A stretch of DNA of 64,000 nucleotides, taken from positions 13,251,899 to 13,315,898 of the forward strand of contig CP053152.1 in assembly GCA_014607495.2 (NCBI GenBank). The letters run 5' to 3'. The position numbers were made by a program, and so were the translations under genes. The stretch's first letter is position 1. Each line of letters starts with the position of its first letter. The notes beneath the pieces were generated by a model that was not told the DNA's origin, searched no databases, and worked only from the letters and a program-made list of their open reading frames with translations. Source of the DNA: Carposina sasakii (Eukaryota > Arthropoda > Insecta > Lepidoptera > Carposinidae). Below, one piece after another: positions 61,001-64,000 of this stretch.

Positions 61001-62023
61001 TTTTTGCCTGGCTGTAACAAACACCCTGTATATAATGCCTACCGACCTAGATTGAAGATGAGAAATTGTATTATAAAAACCTTTCACAAGTCGCTTGTCG
61101 ACTACCACTAAACTCCTGCGCAGAAACATATAAATCACATCGTGCATGGTCATTAGTTGGCTGCTGAAATATTCCTGGAACCTAAAACTGATTATTGCCG
61201 TAAATCTTAGACCAAAATTACTCCATTAATATTGTTGGCATAATCCGTGTTTTATAAAAATACGGTCGGTATTGAACTACAAGCTGTAATGGTTTATTAA
61301 TCTAGATTAACTGCACTTCCGATATTAAAACCACACGCTAGAAAATATCATTTCACCAAGTTTTGGCATCACAAACCAAATATGTACACGTTAATCGGAA
61401 ATAAAAAGAATCATAAATCATGCTTTGGAATTATGTACATTACTATTATTATTATAATTATTATTATCCAGAACTGCAGAATCGTGAAGGAGATCCCGCA
61501 GCCACGTTGAACGCCCTTTAACTCTTTAACATTAATTGTACTTTACGTAATAGGGATGATTACCGAAAGATCATAACTTCGCTTAACTGTATAACGATCA
61601 AAATTAGACTTGCCAAATCACGCTCCATACAAACGGCTACCACATACGTCACTAACTTGTATGCGCGTAAAAGAACTTTTGTTCTGCAGCTATATTAAAT
61701 ATTGCATTTTATTGTTAAATGATGCAGGTGGATATGTGATGTTGTAATTTTCAGACTTGGAAGGCTTACTACCTCATTTGGACACTTAATCAAATTGTAA
61801 TTTTACAGATAGGTATGATTTTGATGATTTGTTCTGATAAGCATAAAATGTCATTAAAATTCAATTATAGTAAACATCCCTATTAAATAATTAAAATAAA
61901 AATTAACATTGTTTTATTTGTTACAGACGGCTACGGGCACACGAATGGAGCCACCAGCCCTGCCTCCTCGCGACCTACTGTGGACTCCTTGCTGGACCAG
62001 CTCAGCACTGACCTGCCCAATGG
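16025..62023 (+). CDS. Pax: Paxillin, N-terminal LD-motif half (gene continues past the window)
   Basis: Paxillin is a cytoplasmic focal-adhesion scaffold: LD motifs bind FAK-, vinculin- and GIT-type partners, and C-terminal LIM domains target it to adhesions. Shared exons are 52111-52379, 53289-53517 and 61927-62023, all with AG/GT borders. First exons lie at 16025, 24647, 34375, 44696 and 51404 (separate entries). LD1 is DALLADLQNSI completed by the first exon. A Ser-Pro-Gly-Arg repeat follows, then ELDTLLDDLSNARY (second LD) and VDSLLDQLSTDL (third). With the 16025 exon the protein begins MDDLDALLADLQ, the conserved paxillin start. The last exon ends two bases into a codon, so more exons lie beyond 64000. 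No LIM exon is present here. Confidence 0.93.
16654..16774. mobile_element. TA-flanked MITE, copy 1 (121 bp)
   Basis: Ends TTGTCCGTTTC... and ...GAAACGGAC are inverted over about 19 bases, including CATAGAATA. TA flanks both sides. Internal sequence GATGAAGGATGGTGCTAGTTA recurs inverted in copy 2 at 16999-17133. The TA flanks and CAGTCC/TTGTCC-type ends suggest a mariner/Tc1-derived MITE. Confidence 0.75.
16862..16997 (+). repeat. SINE-like GGGATAAACC repeat
   Basis: Third copy of the family at 4886-5056: ATCATTGTCATACATCATG, GAATTCAGAA, GGCTGTATAGGCATA, TTTGGGATAAACC and an A-rich end. It lies between two inverted copies of the 121-135 bp MITE. Confidence 0.6.
16999..17133. mobile_element. 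TA-flanked MITE, copy 2 (135 bp, inverted to copy 1)
   Basis: Starts CAGTCCGTTTCAT and ends CATTCTATGAAAAGGACAA, flanked by TA on both sides. Its reverse complement aligns to 16654-16774 (GTTCCGATGAAAGATGGTG, CTAGTTA, GTGTCACTGCATA). Non-coding. Confidence 0.75.
17134..18153. other. Paxillin intron, AT-rich
   Basis: AT-rich intron sequence. A 78-codon open frame at 17797-18033 has no recognisable domain and I treat it as chance. Nothing else supported. Confidence 0.4.
18154..18372 (-). mobile_element. Helitron-like element, reverse orientation, interrupted by another Helitron
   Basis: Reading the minus strand, it ends in a GC-rich hairpin (GCGGACGAAGTCGCGGGCG) and CTAG followed by T. Internal words GGGATAAAAAGTAGCC-like, CCAAATTTTATTAAAATCG and CATCCATCCATAC are shared with copies at 32150, 38180 and 57352. 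The other end (CTTTCGCATTTA) is cut exactly where the 18373 Helitron starts and resumes as TAATAT after 19180. Confidence 0.7.
18373..19180 (+). mobile_element. Non-autonomous Helitron with internal tandem repeats
   Basis: Starts A|TCTATACTAATATTATAAAG and ends GGGCGGGCCACTAG|T, the TC...CTRR termini with A and T flanks expected of Helitrons, without target duplication. It has no Rep/helicase. About five and a half diverged units of roughly 125 bp fill 18520-19130, each with TTTCCCGAAATTCCCACGGG, ACGGGAATTCA, TATACATATGAAG and CTAAGAACGGA-like blocks. Related copies occur at 54885 and 55560-55870. Confidence 0.8.
19196..19515 (-). repeat. Helitron-like or related repeat fragment
   Basis: Contains TTTCAACCCTTATTTCACCCC, AAAAAGTAGCCTATGTTC, TACCAAATTTCATCAAAATC, a CAGACAGACAGACAG run and the end CTTTCGCATTTATAATATTAG. 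These words are shared with the 18154 and 57352 elements and represent a widespread lepidopteran repeat. Confidence 0.55.
19632..20509. mobile_element. 878-bp TA-flanked element with ~100-bp terminal inverted repeats
   Basis: Left end CAGTCAGCATCAAAAGTCG and right end CGACTTTTGATGCTGACTG are perfect inverses, and the arms stay nearly identical for about 100 bases (through CTTAACAAGATAGGCGCC). TA flanks both ends. The interior has two GC-richer, partly repeated blocks (about 19800-20010) but no transposase, so it is non-autonomous; TA target sites suggest Tc1/mariner. Confidence 0.85.
20510..22370. other. Paxillin intron; Helitron end at 21300-21388
   Basis: Mostly unassigned intron DNA. At about 21300-21388 a Helitron remnant carries TTCCGAAATTTCCACAAG, GCGGGAATTCTA and ends GTCGTGGGCGGCCGCTAG|T. 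Short open frames at 20841 and 21969 are not supported. Confidence 0.4.
22376..22383. promoter_or_regulatory. Perfect CRE palindrome TGACGTCA
   Basis: TGACGTCA, the consensus site for CREB/ATF factors, followed by CCCCGTCGTCAC with a second half-site. It lies in a locally CpG-richer stretch (22370-22480) inside the paxillin intron, so it may mark an enhancer or promoter. Occupancy is unknown. Confidence 0.4.
22384..24180. other. Paxillin intron, unassigned
   Basis: No repeat or protein family recognised. A 104-codon open frame at 23459-23773 and a 68-codon minus frame at 22913-23119 lack domains and are treated as chance. Confidence 0.35.
24181..24646 (+). promoter_or_regulatory. CpG-rich promoter-like stretch before paxillin first exon B
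   Basis: Composition changes from AT-rich to CpG-rich (for example GTGCGCCGGCGCTGCGCCGG near 24231) just before the candidate exon at 24647. A start site and 5' UTR are plausible here. No TATA box was assigned. Confidence 0.45.
24647..24734 (+). CDS. Pax: Candidate paxillin first exon B (MDRTMYG...)
   Basis: ATG opens 29 codons (MDRTMYGKVLPGTYYPFR at its start, ending ENGISPG) plus one base, then a strong donor GTGAGT. The phase fits exon 52111, but the junction codon becomes TAT, giving Tyr instead of Asp and no preceding Leu, so LD1 would be incomplete. It sits downstream of a CpG-rich promoter-like region. The phase match could be chance (one in three), so support is moderate. Confidence 0.5.
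24735..28340. other. Paxillin intron, unassigned
   Basis: Low-complexity and AT-rich sequence without recognised genes. Several 60-105 codon frames (25154, 26414, 26915) lack motifs and are treated as noise. Confidence 0.35.
28345..28565 (-). repeat. Probable retroelement 3' end, minus strand
   Basis: On the minus strand it ends AATAAAGATTTGTCTATGTC, a polyadenylation signal followed by a short repeated tail, resembling 3' ends of lepidopteran non-LTR elements. Upstream (toward 28565) is GC-richer sequence without an intact frame. Confidence 0.4.
29088..29146 (+). repeat. RTE-type 3' tail remnant with (GAT)n
   Basis: GGAGGCCTAGGTTCAGCAG, a diverged GACTTGCTATAG and a GATGATGATGATGATG run: a diverged copy of the tail seen at 2970, 13070 and 31740. 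Confidence 0.6.
29147..30629. other. Paxillin intron, AT-rich, nothing recognised
   Basis: AT-rich intron between two repeat remnants. No supported feature. Confidence 0.35.
30630..31765 (+). pseudogene. 5'-truncated LINE (endonuclease-reverse transcriptase, RTE-like), RT to C-terminus
   Basis: Remnant of a non-LTR retrotransposon reverse transcriptase inserted in the paxillin intron. Motifs in order: EQAGFRKGYSTVDHI, FVDYEKAFDS (motif A), LLRGVRQGDVISP (motif B), LRFADDIVLM (motif C, catalytic DD), GLGMNLDKTKV, then the C-terminal WAGHICRRTDGRW, VLEWRPR and [11 protein letters not shown]. The frame changes near 30820-30900, 31270-31300 and 31620, and a stop replaces an expected Trp after YGAET near 31378, so it is dead. 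The 5' part with the endonuclease is missing. The last codons and the GATGACGATGACG tail are the sequence reused by SINE copies at 2752 and 12945. Confidence 0.85.
32147..32280 (-). repeat. Helitron-like 3' end fragment
   Basis: CTAGTTGACGCCCGCGATTTCGTCC, then GTGGACTGCAGAAAAAAC and GGGATAAAAAGTAGCC, as in 18154 and 57352, truncated after CCAGGGTGTCAG. Confidence 0.65.
32281..33900. other. Paxillin intron, unassigned
   Basis: AT-rich with a short TTA/ATT run (about 32335-32350) and a TG-repeat (about 33168-33185). No gene recognised. Confidence 0.35.
33928..33935. promoter_or_regulatory. Perfect CRE palindrome TGACGTCA with adjacent half-site
   Basis: TGACGTCA followed directly by CGTCA, inside a CpG-rich block (33920-34020) about 440 bases upstream of candidate paxillin first exon C. 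This is a possible CREB/ATF-responsive element of that promoter. Confidence 0.45.
33936..34374 (+). promoter_or_regulatory. Promoter and 5' UTR candidate for paxillin first exon C
   Basis: CpG-rich sequence gives way to two arthropod initiator-like TCAGT words (about 34258 and 34283) upstream of the ATG at 34375. No TATA box at the right distance was seen. The layout resembles an insect promoter with a short 5' UTR. Confidence 0.45.
34375..34381 (+). CDS. Pax: Candidate paxillin first exon C (MS...)
   Basis: Only seven coding bases, ATG AGC G, then a strong donor GTAAGT. Phase fits exon 52111 and would give MSDALLADLQ, keeping Asp of LD1 but replacing the preceding Leu with Ser. Support comes from the promoter-like region upstream and the strong donor; the exon is so short that its coding role is uncertain. 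Confidence 0.55.
34690..34930 (-). repeat. Dispersed repeat copy
   Basis: Contains, in reverse, the family words seen at 54080 (GTAACCAGAACTTC, GATCACGAAGGAG, TTTAGCATAG) and a block GGTCTACATGGACCACTTTG. Probably SINE-derived. Confidence 0.5.
34931..35750. other. Paxillin intron, unassigned
   Basis: No feature recognised apart from AT-rich runs. Confidence 0.35.
35755..36470. repeat. Possible foldback element with GTCACCAAA-type ends
   Basis: Left part carries CTGTCACCAAAATTTATA and AGATCTGTCACCAAATA; right part carries GATTTTGGTGACTAGATTTTG and TTGGTGACAAATCTATTATT, roughly inverted. Between them is a GC-rich GGCGGCGGCGACGGCCGCC palindrome (36121-36140). Ends are diffuse; class unknown. 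Confidence 0.4.
36471..37570. other. Paxillin intron, unassigned
   Basis: AT-rich intron. A GCTCAGGGCATA word is duplicated at about 36985 and 37070, bracketing a short unassigned block. Confidence 0.35.
37588..37775 (-). pseudogene. LINE C-terminal remnant (Zn-knuckle region downstream of RNase H)
   Basis: On the minus strand one frame reads LCRACIEEEETAAHLLLRC, a CxxC...H...C cluster found after RNase H in R1/I-type LINE ORF2 proteins, then an in-frame stop (VAP*), then AKYVGSPGSL, ETLGNLKRLLGFLEETDWLE and a stop at 37588-37590. Only about 60 codons remain. Confidence 0.7.
37834..38167 (+). mobile_element. TA-flanked CAGGGTG MITE, copy A (334 bp)
   Basis: Starts CGGGGTGTTTTTTCGTTGCC after TA and ends ACCAAAAATCATCCTG before TA. 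It shares with copies B-E the blocks AAGGGTACGTACTCTATAC, CAAATAAAGTAAA, ACAGATATTAATTATTT, CGCGCGTCTATG, GACACTTCCCAGGTATGCTT and TTTTCGGGAACGTTGACG. Non-coding. Confidence 0.8.
38178..38300 (-). repeat. Helitron-like 3' end fragment
   Basis: ACTAGCGGACGCACGCGACTTCG, GCGTGGACTAAACAAAAAA, and GGGATAAATAGTAGTCTATG: same family as 18154, truncated, directly after MITE copy A. Confidence 0.6.
38301..40690. other. Paxillin intron with microsatellite and one SINE-like fragment
   Basis: A short CA repeat lies at about 39234-39250. At about 39950-40070 is a copy of the family with TAGCCTAGCAACTTGTCAATG, CCCCGCTATGCTAAA and GGATCTTGCAGCTCTGAC. The remainder is unassigned. Confidence 0.5.
40690..41101. 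promoter_or_regulatory. CpG-rich island-like block
   Basis: About 400 bases unusually rich in CpG within AT-rich intron. Open frames of 125 (plus, 40714-41091) and 151 (minus, 40692-41147) codons overlap here; GC-rich composition alone can produce them and neither shows a known domain. A TTCAGTGAATCG initiator-like word lies at about 41060. A promoter or a short gene are both possible. Confidence 0.4.
41102..41156 (+). CDS. Weak candidate paxillin first exon D (MRRVYTG...)
   Basis: ATG opens 18 codons plus one base ending in CCCG, then GTAGTA, a poor donor. The phase would again fit exon 52111, but the join gives Pro-Asp, not Leu-Asp. It follows the CpG-rich block at 40690. I list it only because it shares phase and setting with the better candidates. 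Confidence 0.2.
41157..43880. other. Paxillin intron, unassigned
   Basis: AT-rich with an AAAT microsatellite (about 42268-42287). Short frames at 42047, 42243 and 43159 have no recognisable motif. Confidence 0.35.
43881..44695 (+). promoter_or_regulatory. CpG-rich promoter-like region before paxillin first exon E
   Basis: CpG-rich blocks at about 43890-43950 and 44310-44695. TATA-like words occur at about 44408 (ATATTTATAGACC) and 44676 (TTTTTATACC); the first is at a usable distance for a transcript containing the ATG at 44696. The start site is not determined. Confidence 0.4.
44696..44849 (+). CDS. Pax: Paxillin first exon E (MASVRTRSASPK...SAYL)
   Basis: ATG 44696 opens 51 codons plus one base and reaches a strong donor GTGAGTAAG; the next in-frame stop is the TAA inside that donor. 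The peptide starts MASVRTRSASPKTVSFSP, basic and Ser-rich, and ends DWKSYFTDFSAYL. Joined to 52111 it gives ...SAYLDALLADLQ, restoring the LD1 leucine. Phase, donor strength, codon-like composition and the Leu at the junction all agree. No function is known to me for this N-terminus; RSASP looks like a phosphorylation-type motif by composition only. Confidence 0.7.
44850..46385. other. Paxillin intron, unassigned
   Basis: No feature recognised. AT-rich, with scattered short frames. Confidence 0.35.
46387..46488. repeat. ~100-bp foldback MITE
   Basis: Left arm GCACGAACCTTTTGA...CGTAACGCTA (46387-46416) and right arm TAGCGTTACGCC...AAAGGTTCGTGC (46459-46488) are inverse with a few mismatches, around a 42-base loop. 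Confidence 0.65.
47003..47586. mobile_element. hAT-like MITE, 584 bp, with 8-bp target-site duplication
   Basis: Ends CACTGGCGGCT and AGCCGCCAGTG are perfect 11-bp inverted repeats. The element is flanked exactly by TTGAAGAT at 46995-47002 and 47587-47594, an 8-bp target duplication as made by hAT transposases. No transposase is encoded. Internal GGAGCGC words near both halves suggest subterminal repeats. Confidence 0.85.
47587..47956 (+). other. Unassigned stretch with coding-like composition
   Basis: Between the hAT-like MITE and the piggyBac. One frame reads EDRASRTNSEEHASSDDAPP, an acidic Ser-rich peptide; another continues ALTNLFDKCKNLHEWIPKLS to a stop near 47783. This may be a frameshifted transposon ORF remnant into which the MITE inserted; no family recognised. 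Confidence 0.3.
48135..50451 (+). pseudogene. piggyBac transposase (DDE_Tnp_1_7), frameshifted
   Basis: Cut-and-paste transposase of the piggyBac/PGBD family. A likely first exon (MAERARASTTYK, 48135-48170) ends at a GT donor; an acceptor lies at 48483, though the join is out of frame. The N-terminal region (about 48507-49060) is acidic and Ser-rich. The core has three catalytic-type Asp: SIDEMMVPYKG (codon 49410-49412), LYFDN (49675-49677) and GGVDLADM (50022-50024). The C-terminal Cys-rich domain (about 50330-50440) shows CKNCIKC, CVKC and further Cys, as usual in this family. The frame shifts near 49020-49060, 49350, 49660-49690 and 50270, so no full-length protein can be made. Confidence 0.88.
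50504..50556. terminator. Hairpin just downstream of the transposase
   Basis: TATTACTATTTGATGTCTGA and TCAGACGTCAAATAGTAATT form an about 20-bp stem with one mismatch and a 12-base loop, about 50 bases after the transposase stop. It might act in the 3' UTR of the transposon; function unknown. Confidence 0.4.
51064..51403 (+). promoter_or_regulatory. Promoter and 5' UTR candidate for paxillin first exon F
   Basis: CpG-richer sequence after the piggyBac end, with two initiator-like TGTCAGTG words (about 51343 and 51352) 50-60 bases before the ATG at 51404. No TATA box seen. Whether the piggyBac insertion affects this promoter is unknown. Confidence 0.45.
51404..51515 (+). CDS. Pax: Paxillin first exon F (MTHYTVNDD...VEGL)
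   Basis: ATG 51404 opens 37 codons plus one base, ending GGA TTA G before donor GTATTT. The peptide starts MTHYTVNDDVYGKIIK and ends YEDVYEAVEGL; joined to 52111 (600 bases away, the nearest first exon) it gives VEGLDALLADLQ, with an intact LD1. Several Tyr in acidic context could be kinase targets, by analogy with paxillin generally. The frame extends upstream to a GTG, but the first ATG is the sensible start. Confidence 0.75.
52111..52379 (+). CDS. Pax: Paxillin shared exon 2: LD1 and SSPGGR repeats
   Basis: Acceptor TTTATTCCAG, donor GTGAGT, 269 nt, phase 1 in and 0 out. It encodes DALLADLQNSINPGARVG, most of LD1, then seven imperfect seven-residue units of the type SSPGGRT/N (about 52158-52300), then STGYGSINGSRN. 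The repeat is GC-rich, visible as a 21-24 nt tandem in DNA, and offers many Ser-Pro sites. The antisense open frame across the repeat is a by-product. Confidence 0.93.
52380..53288. other. Paxillin intron 2
   Basis: About 900 AT-rich bases without a recognised element. Confidence 0.5.
53289..53517 (+). CDS. Pax: Paxillin exon 3: second LD motif
   Basis: Acceptor CCAACAG, donor GTAAGT, 229 nt, phase 0 in and 1 out. A Gly/Tyr-rich linker (KYTGSQAGHGNGYNGQ and following) precedes ELDTLLDDLSNARY, an LD motif of the form LDxLLxxL, then a Tyr/Arg-rich end. Overlapping frames in other registers are shadows. Confidence 0.92.
53593..53659. mobile_element. 67-bp internally deleted CAGGGTG-family MITE
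   Basis: Starts CAGGATGATGTTTTGTCGTC after TA and ends CATTCTG before TA. Its body (CAACGTTCCCGAAAACTA, AATCTCCTCAT) matches one end of the CAGGGTG family in reverse orientation. It directly abuts copy B. Confidence 0.6.
53664..54024 (+). mobile_element. TA-flanked CAGGGTG MITE, copy B (361 bp)
   Basis: Starts CAGGGTGTTTTTTCGTTGCC after TA; ends ACATCATG before TA. Shares all internal blocks with copies A, C, D and E. Confidence 0.8.
54050..54460 (-). repeat. Dispersed SINE-like repeat, reverse orientation
   Basis: Contains, inverted, blocks found forward at 57110-57330: GTGTAACCAGAACTGCAGGATC, TTTAGCATAG, and further on GTCGACTCTTACGACATGCACG and GATGCAGCTGATGTATTC. Interrupted by about 100 unrelated bases. 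Confidence 0.6.
54885..55870 (+). mobile_element. Helitron copy split by a retroelement 3' end
   Basis: Starts A|TCTACACTAATATTATAAAG, about 97% like the 18373 Helitron for over 200 bases. At about 55112-55555 it is interrupted by unrelated sequence ending AATAAAAATCTATTCTATTC, a LINE-like 3' end. It resumes with GCGGGAATTAATTATTTTTT and the repeat units up to MITE copy C. Confidence 0.65.
55875..56260 (-). mobile_element. TA-flanked CAGGGTG MITE, copy C (386 bp, reversed)
   Basis: Plus strand starts CAGGTGATTTTTGGTCGTC after TA and ends AAAACACCCTG before TA. It sits inside a Helitron repeat unit: TTGGACATA before it and TTCATTAGAGACTGCG after it join up as in intact units. Confidence 0.8.
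56261..56520 (+). mobile_element. Helitron 3' portion and Helitron-like end
   Basis: Begins with the rest of the interrupted unit (GGATTTCCCGAAATTCCC), then GCTAATCTCAGGAACGGCTG, TTTATCCCGGGAAAATG and the end hairpin GCGGACGGAGTCGCGGGCG with CATTAG|T, a diverged CTAG terminus in forward orientation. Confidence 0.6.
57105..57335 (+). repeat. Dispersed SINE-like repeat
   Basis: Forward copy of the family at 54050-54460, with ACATCAGCTGCATC, GTGCATGTCGTAAGAGTCGAC, GCGATGAGCTGGCAACTT, CCCCGCTATGCTAAACGTGG and GTGATCCTGCAGGTCTGGC. Confidence 0.65.
57352..57580 (-). mobile_element. Complete Helitron-like element, reverse orientation (~229 bp)
   Basis: CTAG at 57352 followed by GTGGACGCCCGCGACTTAG (end hairpin on the minus strand), GGGATAAAAAGTAGCC, CCAGGGTGTCAGCTAAC, CATCCATCCATAC-like words and the far end CTTTCGCGTTTATAATATTAG. 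This is the best full-length copy of the family that is cut at 18372. Confidence 0.65.
57747..58131 (+). mobile_element. TA-flanked CAGGGTG MITE, copy D (385 bp)
   Basis: Starts CAGGATGTTTTTTTGTGGCC after TA and ends AAATCAACCTG before TA. It shares an extended A/T-run centre with copy C. Confidence 0.8.
58367..58483. repeat. ~117-bp foldback MITE
   Basis: TTCAGTAGAACAAGGGCACAA and TTGTGCCCTTGTTCTACCGAA are inverse repeats at the two ends with one mismatch, around about 75 unique bases. Confidence 0.75.
58490..59660. other. Paxillin intron 3, unassigned
   Basis: AT-rich, no recognised element or gene. Confidence 0.35.
59663..60046 (+). mobile_element. TA-flanked CAGGGTG MITE, copy E (384 bp)
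   Basis: Starts CAGGTGTTTTTTTCGTTGCC after TA and ends AAAATCACCCTG, followed by CATA (one mismatch from TA). Internal blocks as in A-D with small deletions. Confidence 0.78.
60050..61926. other. Paxillin intron 3, right part
   Basis: AT-rich, with an ATT repeat (about 61441-61467) followed by a short SINE-like fragment (CCAGAACTGCAGAATCGTG). No gene recognised. Confidence 0.4.
61927..62023 (+). CDS. Pax: Paxillin exon 4: third LD motif
   Basis: Acceptor TTGTTACAG, donor GTAAGT, 97 nt, phase 1 in and 2 out. Encodes DGYGHTNGATSPASSRPT, then VDSLLDQLSTDLPNG, an LD-type helix with Val at the first position. Below the usual ORF length cut-off. The phase-2 end means further exons follow outside the window. 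Confidence 0.9.
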
Positions 62024-62194
62024 GTAAGTAGACATAATTGAAGAGCTATAGAAGGAACAGGGAAAGAAGTAACAAGCTGAACGCTTGTTCTGCCAGAAGC
62101 TTTTAATACTCTACACTGTTGGTGCCTGGTATTACCTGGAGTTCTGCCGTCCAGTCCCAAAGGTTTAGTAGAATAGAAAAGAAGTTCTTAGGGC

Positions 62195-62900
62195 TATACT
62201 ACGCGAGCGGTTCTCCCGCCGCGGGAATCCGCTCGACAAAGCTGTCGCAGAGCATCAAACTACACGGGATGCGGGACTAGCAAGCGTCCTCGTATAAGGT
62301 CCTGCTCAGTATGACGCAATAGCGGGAAACCGCCCGGCGGACCCATTACCTAATTTGCAATAGCAAAGCCGAAGCAAAACGATAGCGAAAATTGTACAAT
62401 ATTCGCCTTGAAATGTTCCGTTGAATTTCGAATTTGGCTGAATGCAAAGAAGTGCGGGACGTAACACTGCACTGTGATTGGCTATTTCAAGGTCGCATTG
62501 AAAATGGCGAGGGAGAATTCGACAAGCAATTCAATTTGTATTCGGCGATTTTTAAAAGTATAATTTTCACTATGCTATCGCTTTGCATTTTGCAGTTTAA
62601 AAATATAGGAAAGCGATACTCTACCACGACCATGCCTGATAAGGGGGCGGGTAATCAGCGGCAGTTTGTCGTATTTCGCCCGCCTGTAAACCACGGTGGG
62701 AAACCGCGCATTGTAGTATGAAGCATATAACTTCCATTTAAAATTGGTTCAGTAGTGTCTTTTCGTCTATTTTCTTGAAAACTTGGAAACTAGGTTCAGT
62801 TTTCAGATTTTTTTTTTTTTTAATTTTCCCCTTCCCCCCAGGGGCGTGTTTGGGTCACAGGATTCCCGCGGCGGGAGAACCGTCCTATAAGGGTTCCTTT
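62195..62900. repeat. Repeat with CCGCGGCGGGAGAACCG ends
   Basis: GCGGTTCTCCCGCCGCGGGAATCC (62208-62231 region) and its inverse GGATTCCCGCGGCGGGAGAAC-type sequence at about 62860-62882 bracket about 650 bases with an open but unrecognised frame (62434-62721). A further GCGGCGGGAGAACCG word occurs at about 63329. Likely a non-autonomous TIR element; boundaries uncertain. Confidence 0.5.
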
Positions 62901-63360
62901 TTTGTATTCAGACGTACGGAACCCAAAAAAATGAGCCTTAGACGTCGTTTTAGTATGGAGAGCCGGTTATCTAAAGCGATACAAAGTGCAATACGTGTTA
63001 TTACTGGCCCACATATGTAAGACAGTGACTAGCGACATATTGTAGTGAACGCTGATCTCCGCGTCCATTGAAAAAAACATAAATAAGAAAATTTAATTTA
63101 CTTACCGTGAGCCATAAATATTGGAAAAGGTATGTGGAATTTATTAGGTATTTTGGTAAATACTAGTCGATACAGTATGTGGCGCGCGTATTTTATCCAG
63201 TATGAGGTATCAAGGTAATCTATGCGTAATAAGAATTCTCAGCGATCTAATGATATTATCAGCGGCAGTTTGTAGTATTTTTAAACCACGCTTGTAAATA
63301 TATATAAAAATTAAAACTTATAGTCCCGCGGCGGGAGAACCGCCCGTAAGCCTTAGACGA

Positions 63361-63680
63361 CATAAAGCCTGCAATACATGGGCCCAGCCTAGCCGAGTGA
63401 ACGCTAGAGGTAGCCATAAATATTGGAAAAGGTATGTGGATTAGGTATTTTTAAATACTCTTAATACAATAGTATTCTAATATATTGAGTATTTTTTCTA
63501 AATAATAAAATTGAAACTTATAGTCTAAGCCTTATTTTTCTCTTAATGCTATACCTAATACGTTGTATTAGTACGACTAGTATTGAAAAATACCTAATCC
63601 ACATACCTATTCCAATATTTATGTCTCACCTCTAGCGTTCACTCGGCTTGGCTGGGCCAACATGTATTGTAGGCTTAAAG
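63361..63680. repeat. ~320-bp foldback element
   Basis: The left arm (63361-63465) and right arm (about 63570-63680) are inverse, sharing CAATACATG, GCCGAGTGAACGCTAGAGGT, CATAAATATTGGAA and GTATGTGGATTAGGTATTTT with small differences. Part of the same arm recurs at about 63110-63160. Confidence 0.7.
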
Positions 63681-63689
63681 AACTGAGGA

Positions 63690-63810
63690 GCGTTCTCGAT
63701 AAGCTAGCAACATGTCACTAAACTTTTACATCTAACTTAAATGTGATAAACGAGGCCTACGTCGTGATCCCGCAAAACTAGCTACTCCATTTTGGAAACA
63801 CGGCTTGAGC
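63690..63810 (+). repeat. Dispersed SINE-like fragment
   Basis: GATAAGCTAGCAACATGTCAC, TTTTACATCTAACTT, GTCGTGATCCCGCAAAACTAGC and TTTTGGAAACACGGCTTG align with the families at 11505, 39950 and 57215. Confidence 0.55.
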
Positions 63811-64000
63811 CGCTGGTTTTACGTAAATGTTAGTAATAGACTGTAGCGGAGCCACATCGGATGCAAGAGAGAACCACAACTCCAAGACAAGACCATTTCC
63901 AAGATATAAATACGTGAAATTGACTCGCATGGCACAATGTTTCCATCGTACTCCAATATACACATAATATGTGTAAAACAAGCAAACATTAGAAAACTGG

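Overview
This window looks like nuclear DNA from a moth or butterfly (Lepidoptera). It is AT-rich and intron-rich. Its repeats are typical of lepidopteran genomes: Helitron-like elements of the A|TC...CTAG|T type, SINE-like elements carrying the 3' end of an endonuclease/reverse-transcriptase LINE, TA-flanked miniature transposons, and a TTAA-flanked piggyBac. I cannot name the species.

Four cellular genes can be supported. (1) 2142-3381, minus strand: the class III E2 ubiquitin-conjugating enzyme UBE2E/Ubc2, three coding exons, with an apparent one-base frameshift after its Ser/Gly-rich N-terminus. (2) 10711-14163, plus strand: PPIL2, a U-box plus cyclophilin protein of the spliceosome, nine exons, fully open over 518 codons. 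(3) 14525-15121, minus strand: lin-7/veli, an L27 plus PDZ scaffold in one exon, tail-to-tail with PPIL2. (4) From 16025 to past the right edge, plus strand: paxillin, a focal-adhesion LD-motif scaffold. Only its N-terminal, LD-motif half is in the window; no LIM-domain exon is seen.

Paxillin fills three quarters of the window and is its most interesting part. The shared exon at 52111 begins inside the first LD motif. Five separate upstream ATG-led exons (16025, 24647, 34375, 44696, 51404) stay open to a GT donor in the same phase (one base into a codon), so any of them could splice to 52111. Three of them (16025, 44696, 51404) supply the leucine that completes the LD1 motif; the other two do not. 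A sixth candidate at 41102 is weak. The arrangement suggests several promoters giving different N-termini and possibly different LD1 strength.

The remainder is transposon-derived. A degenerate I/Jockey-type LINE (about 5135-10601) sits between the divergent UBE2E and PPIL2 genes. The 36-kb stretch between the first paxillin exon and exon 52111 holds paired mariner-like MITEs, a Helitron inserted into another Helitron-like copy, an 878-bp TIR element, a 5'-truncated LINE (30630-31765), a hAT-like MITE with an 8-bp duplication (47003-47586), and a piggyBac with intact ends but broken transposase (47961-51059). The intron between 53517 and 61927 is a nested pile with five copies (one elsewhere) of a 330-390 bp TA-flanked MITE. 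At the left edge lie a near-perfect 206-bp hairpin and a 472-bp foldback element. I saw no tRNA, rRNA or CRISPR array.
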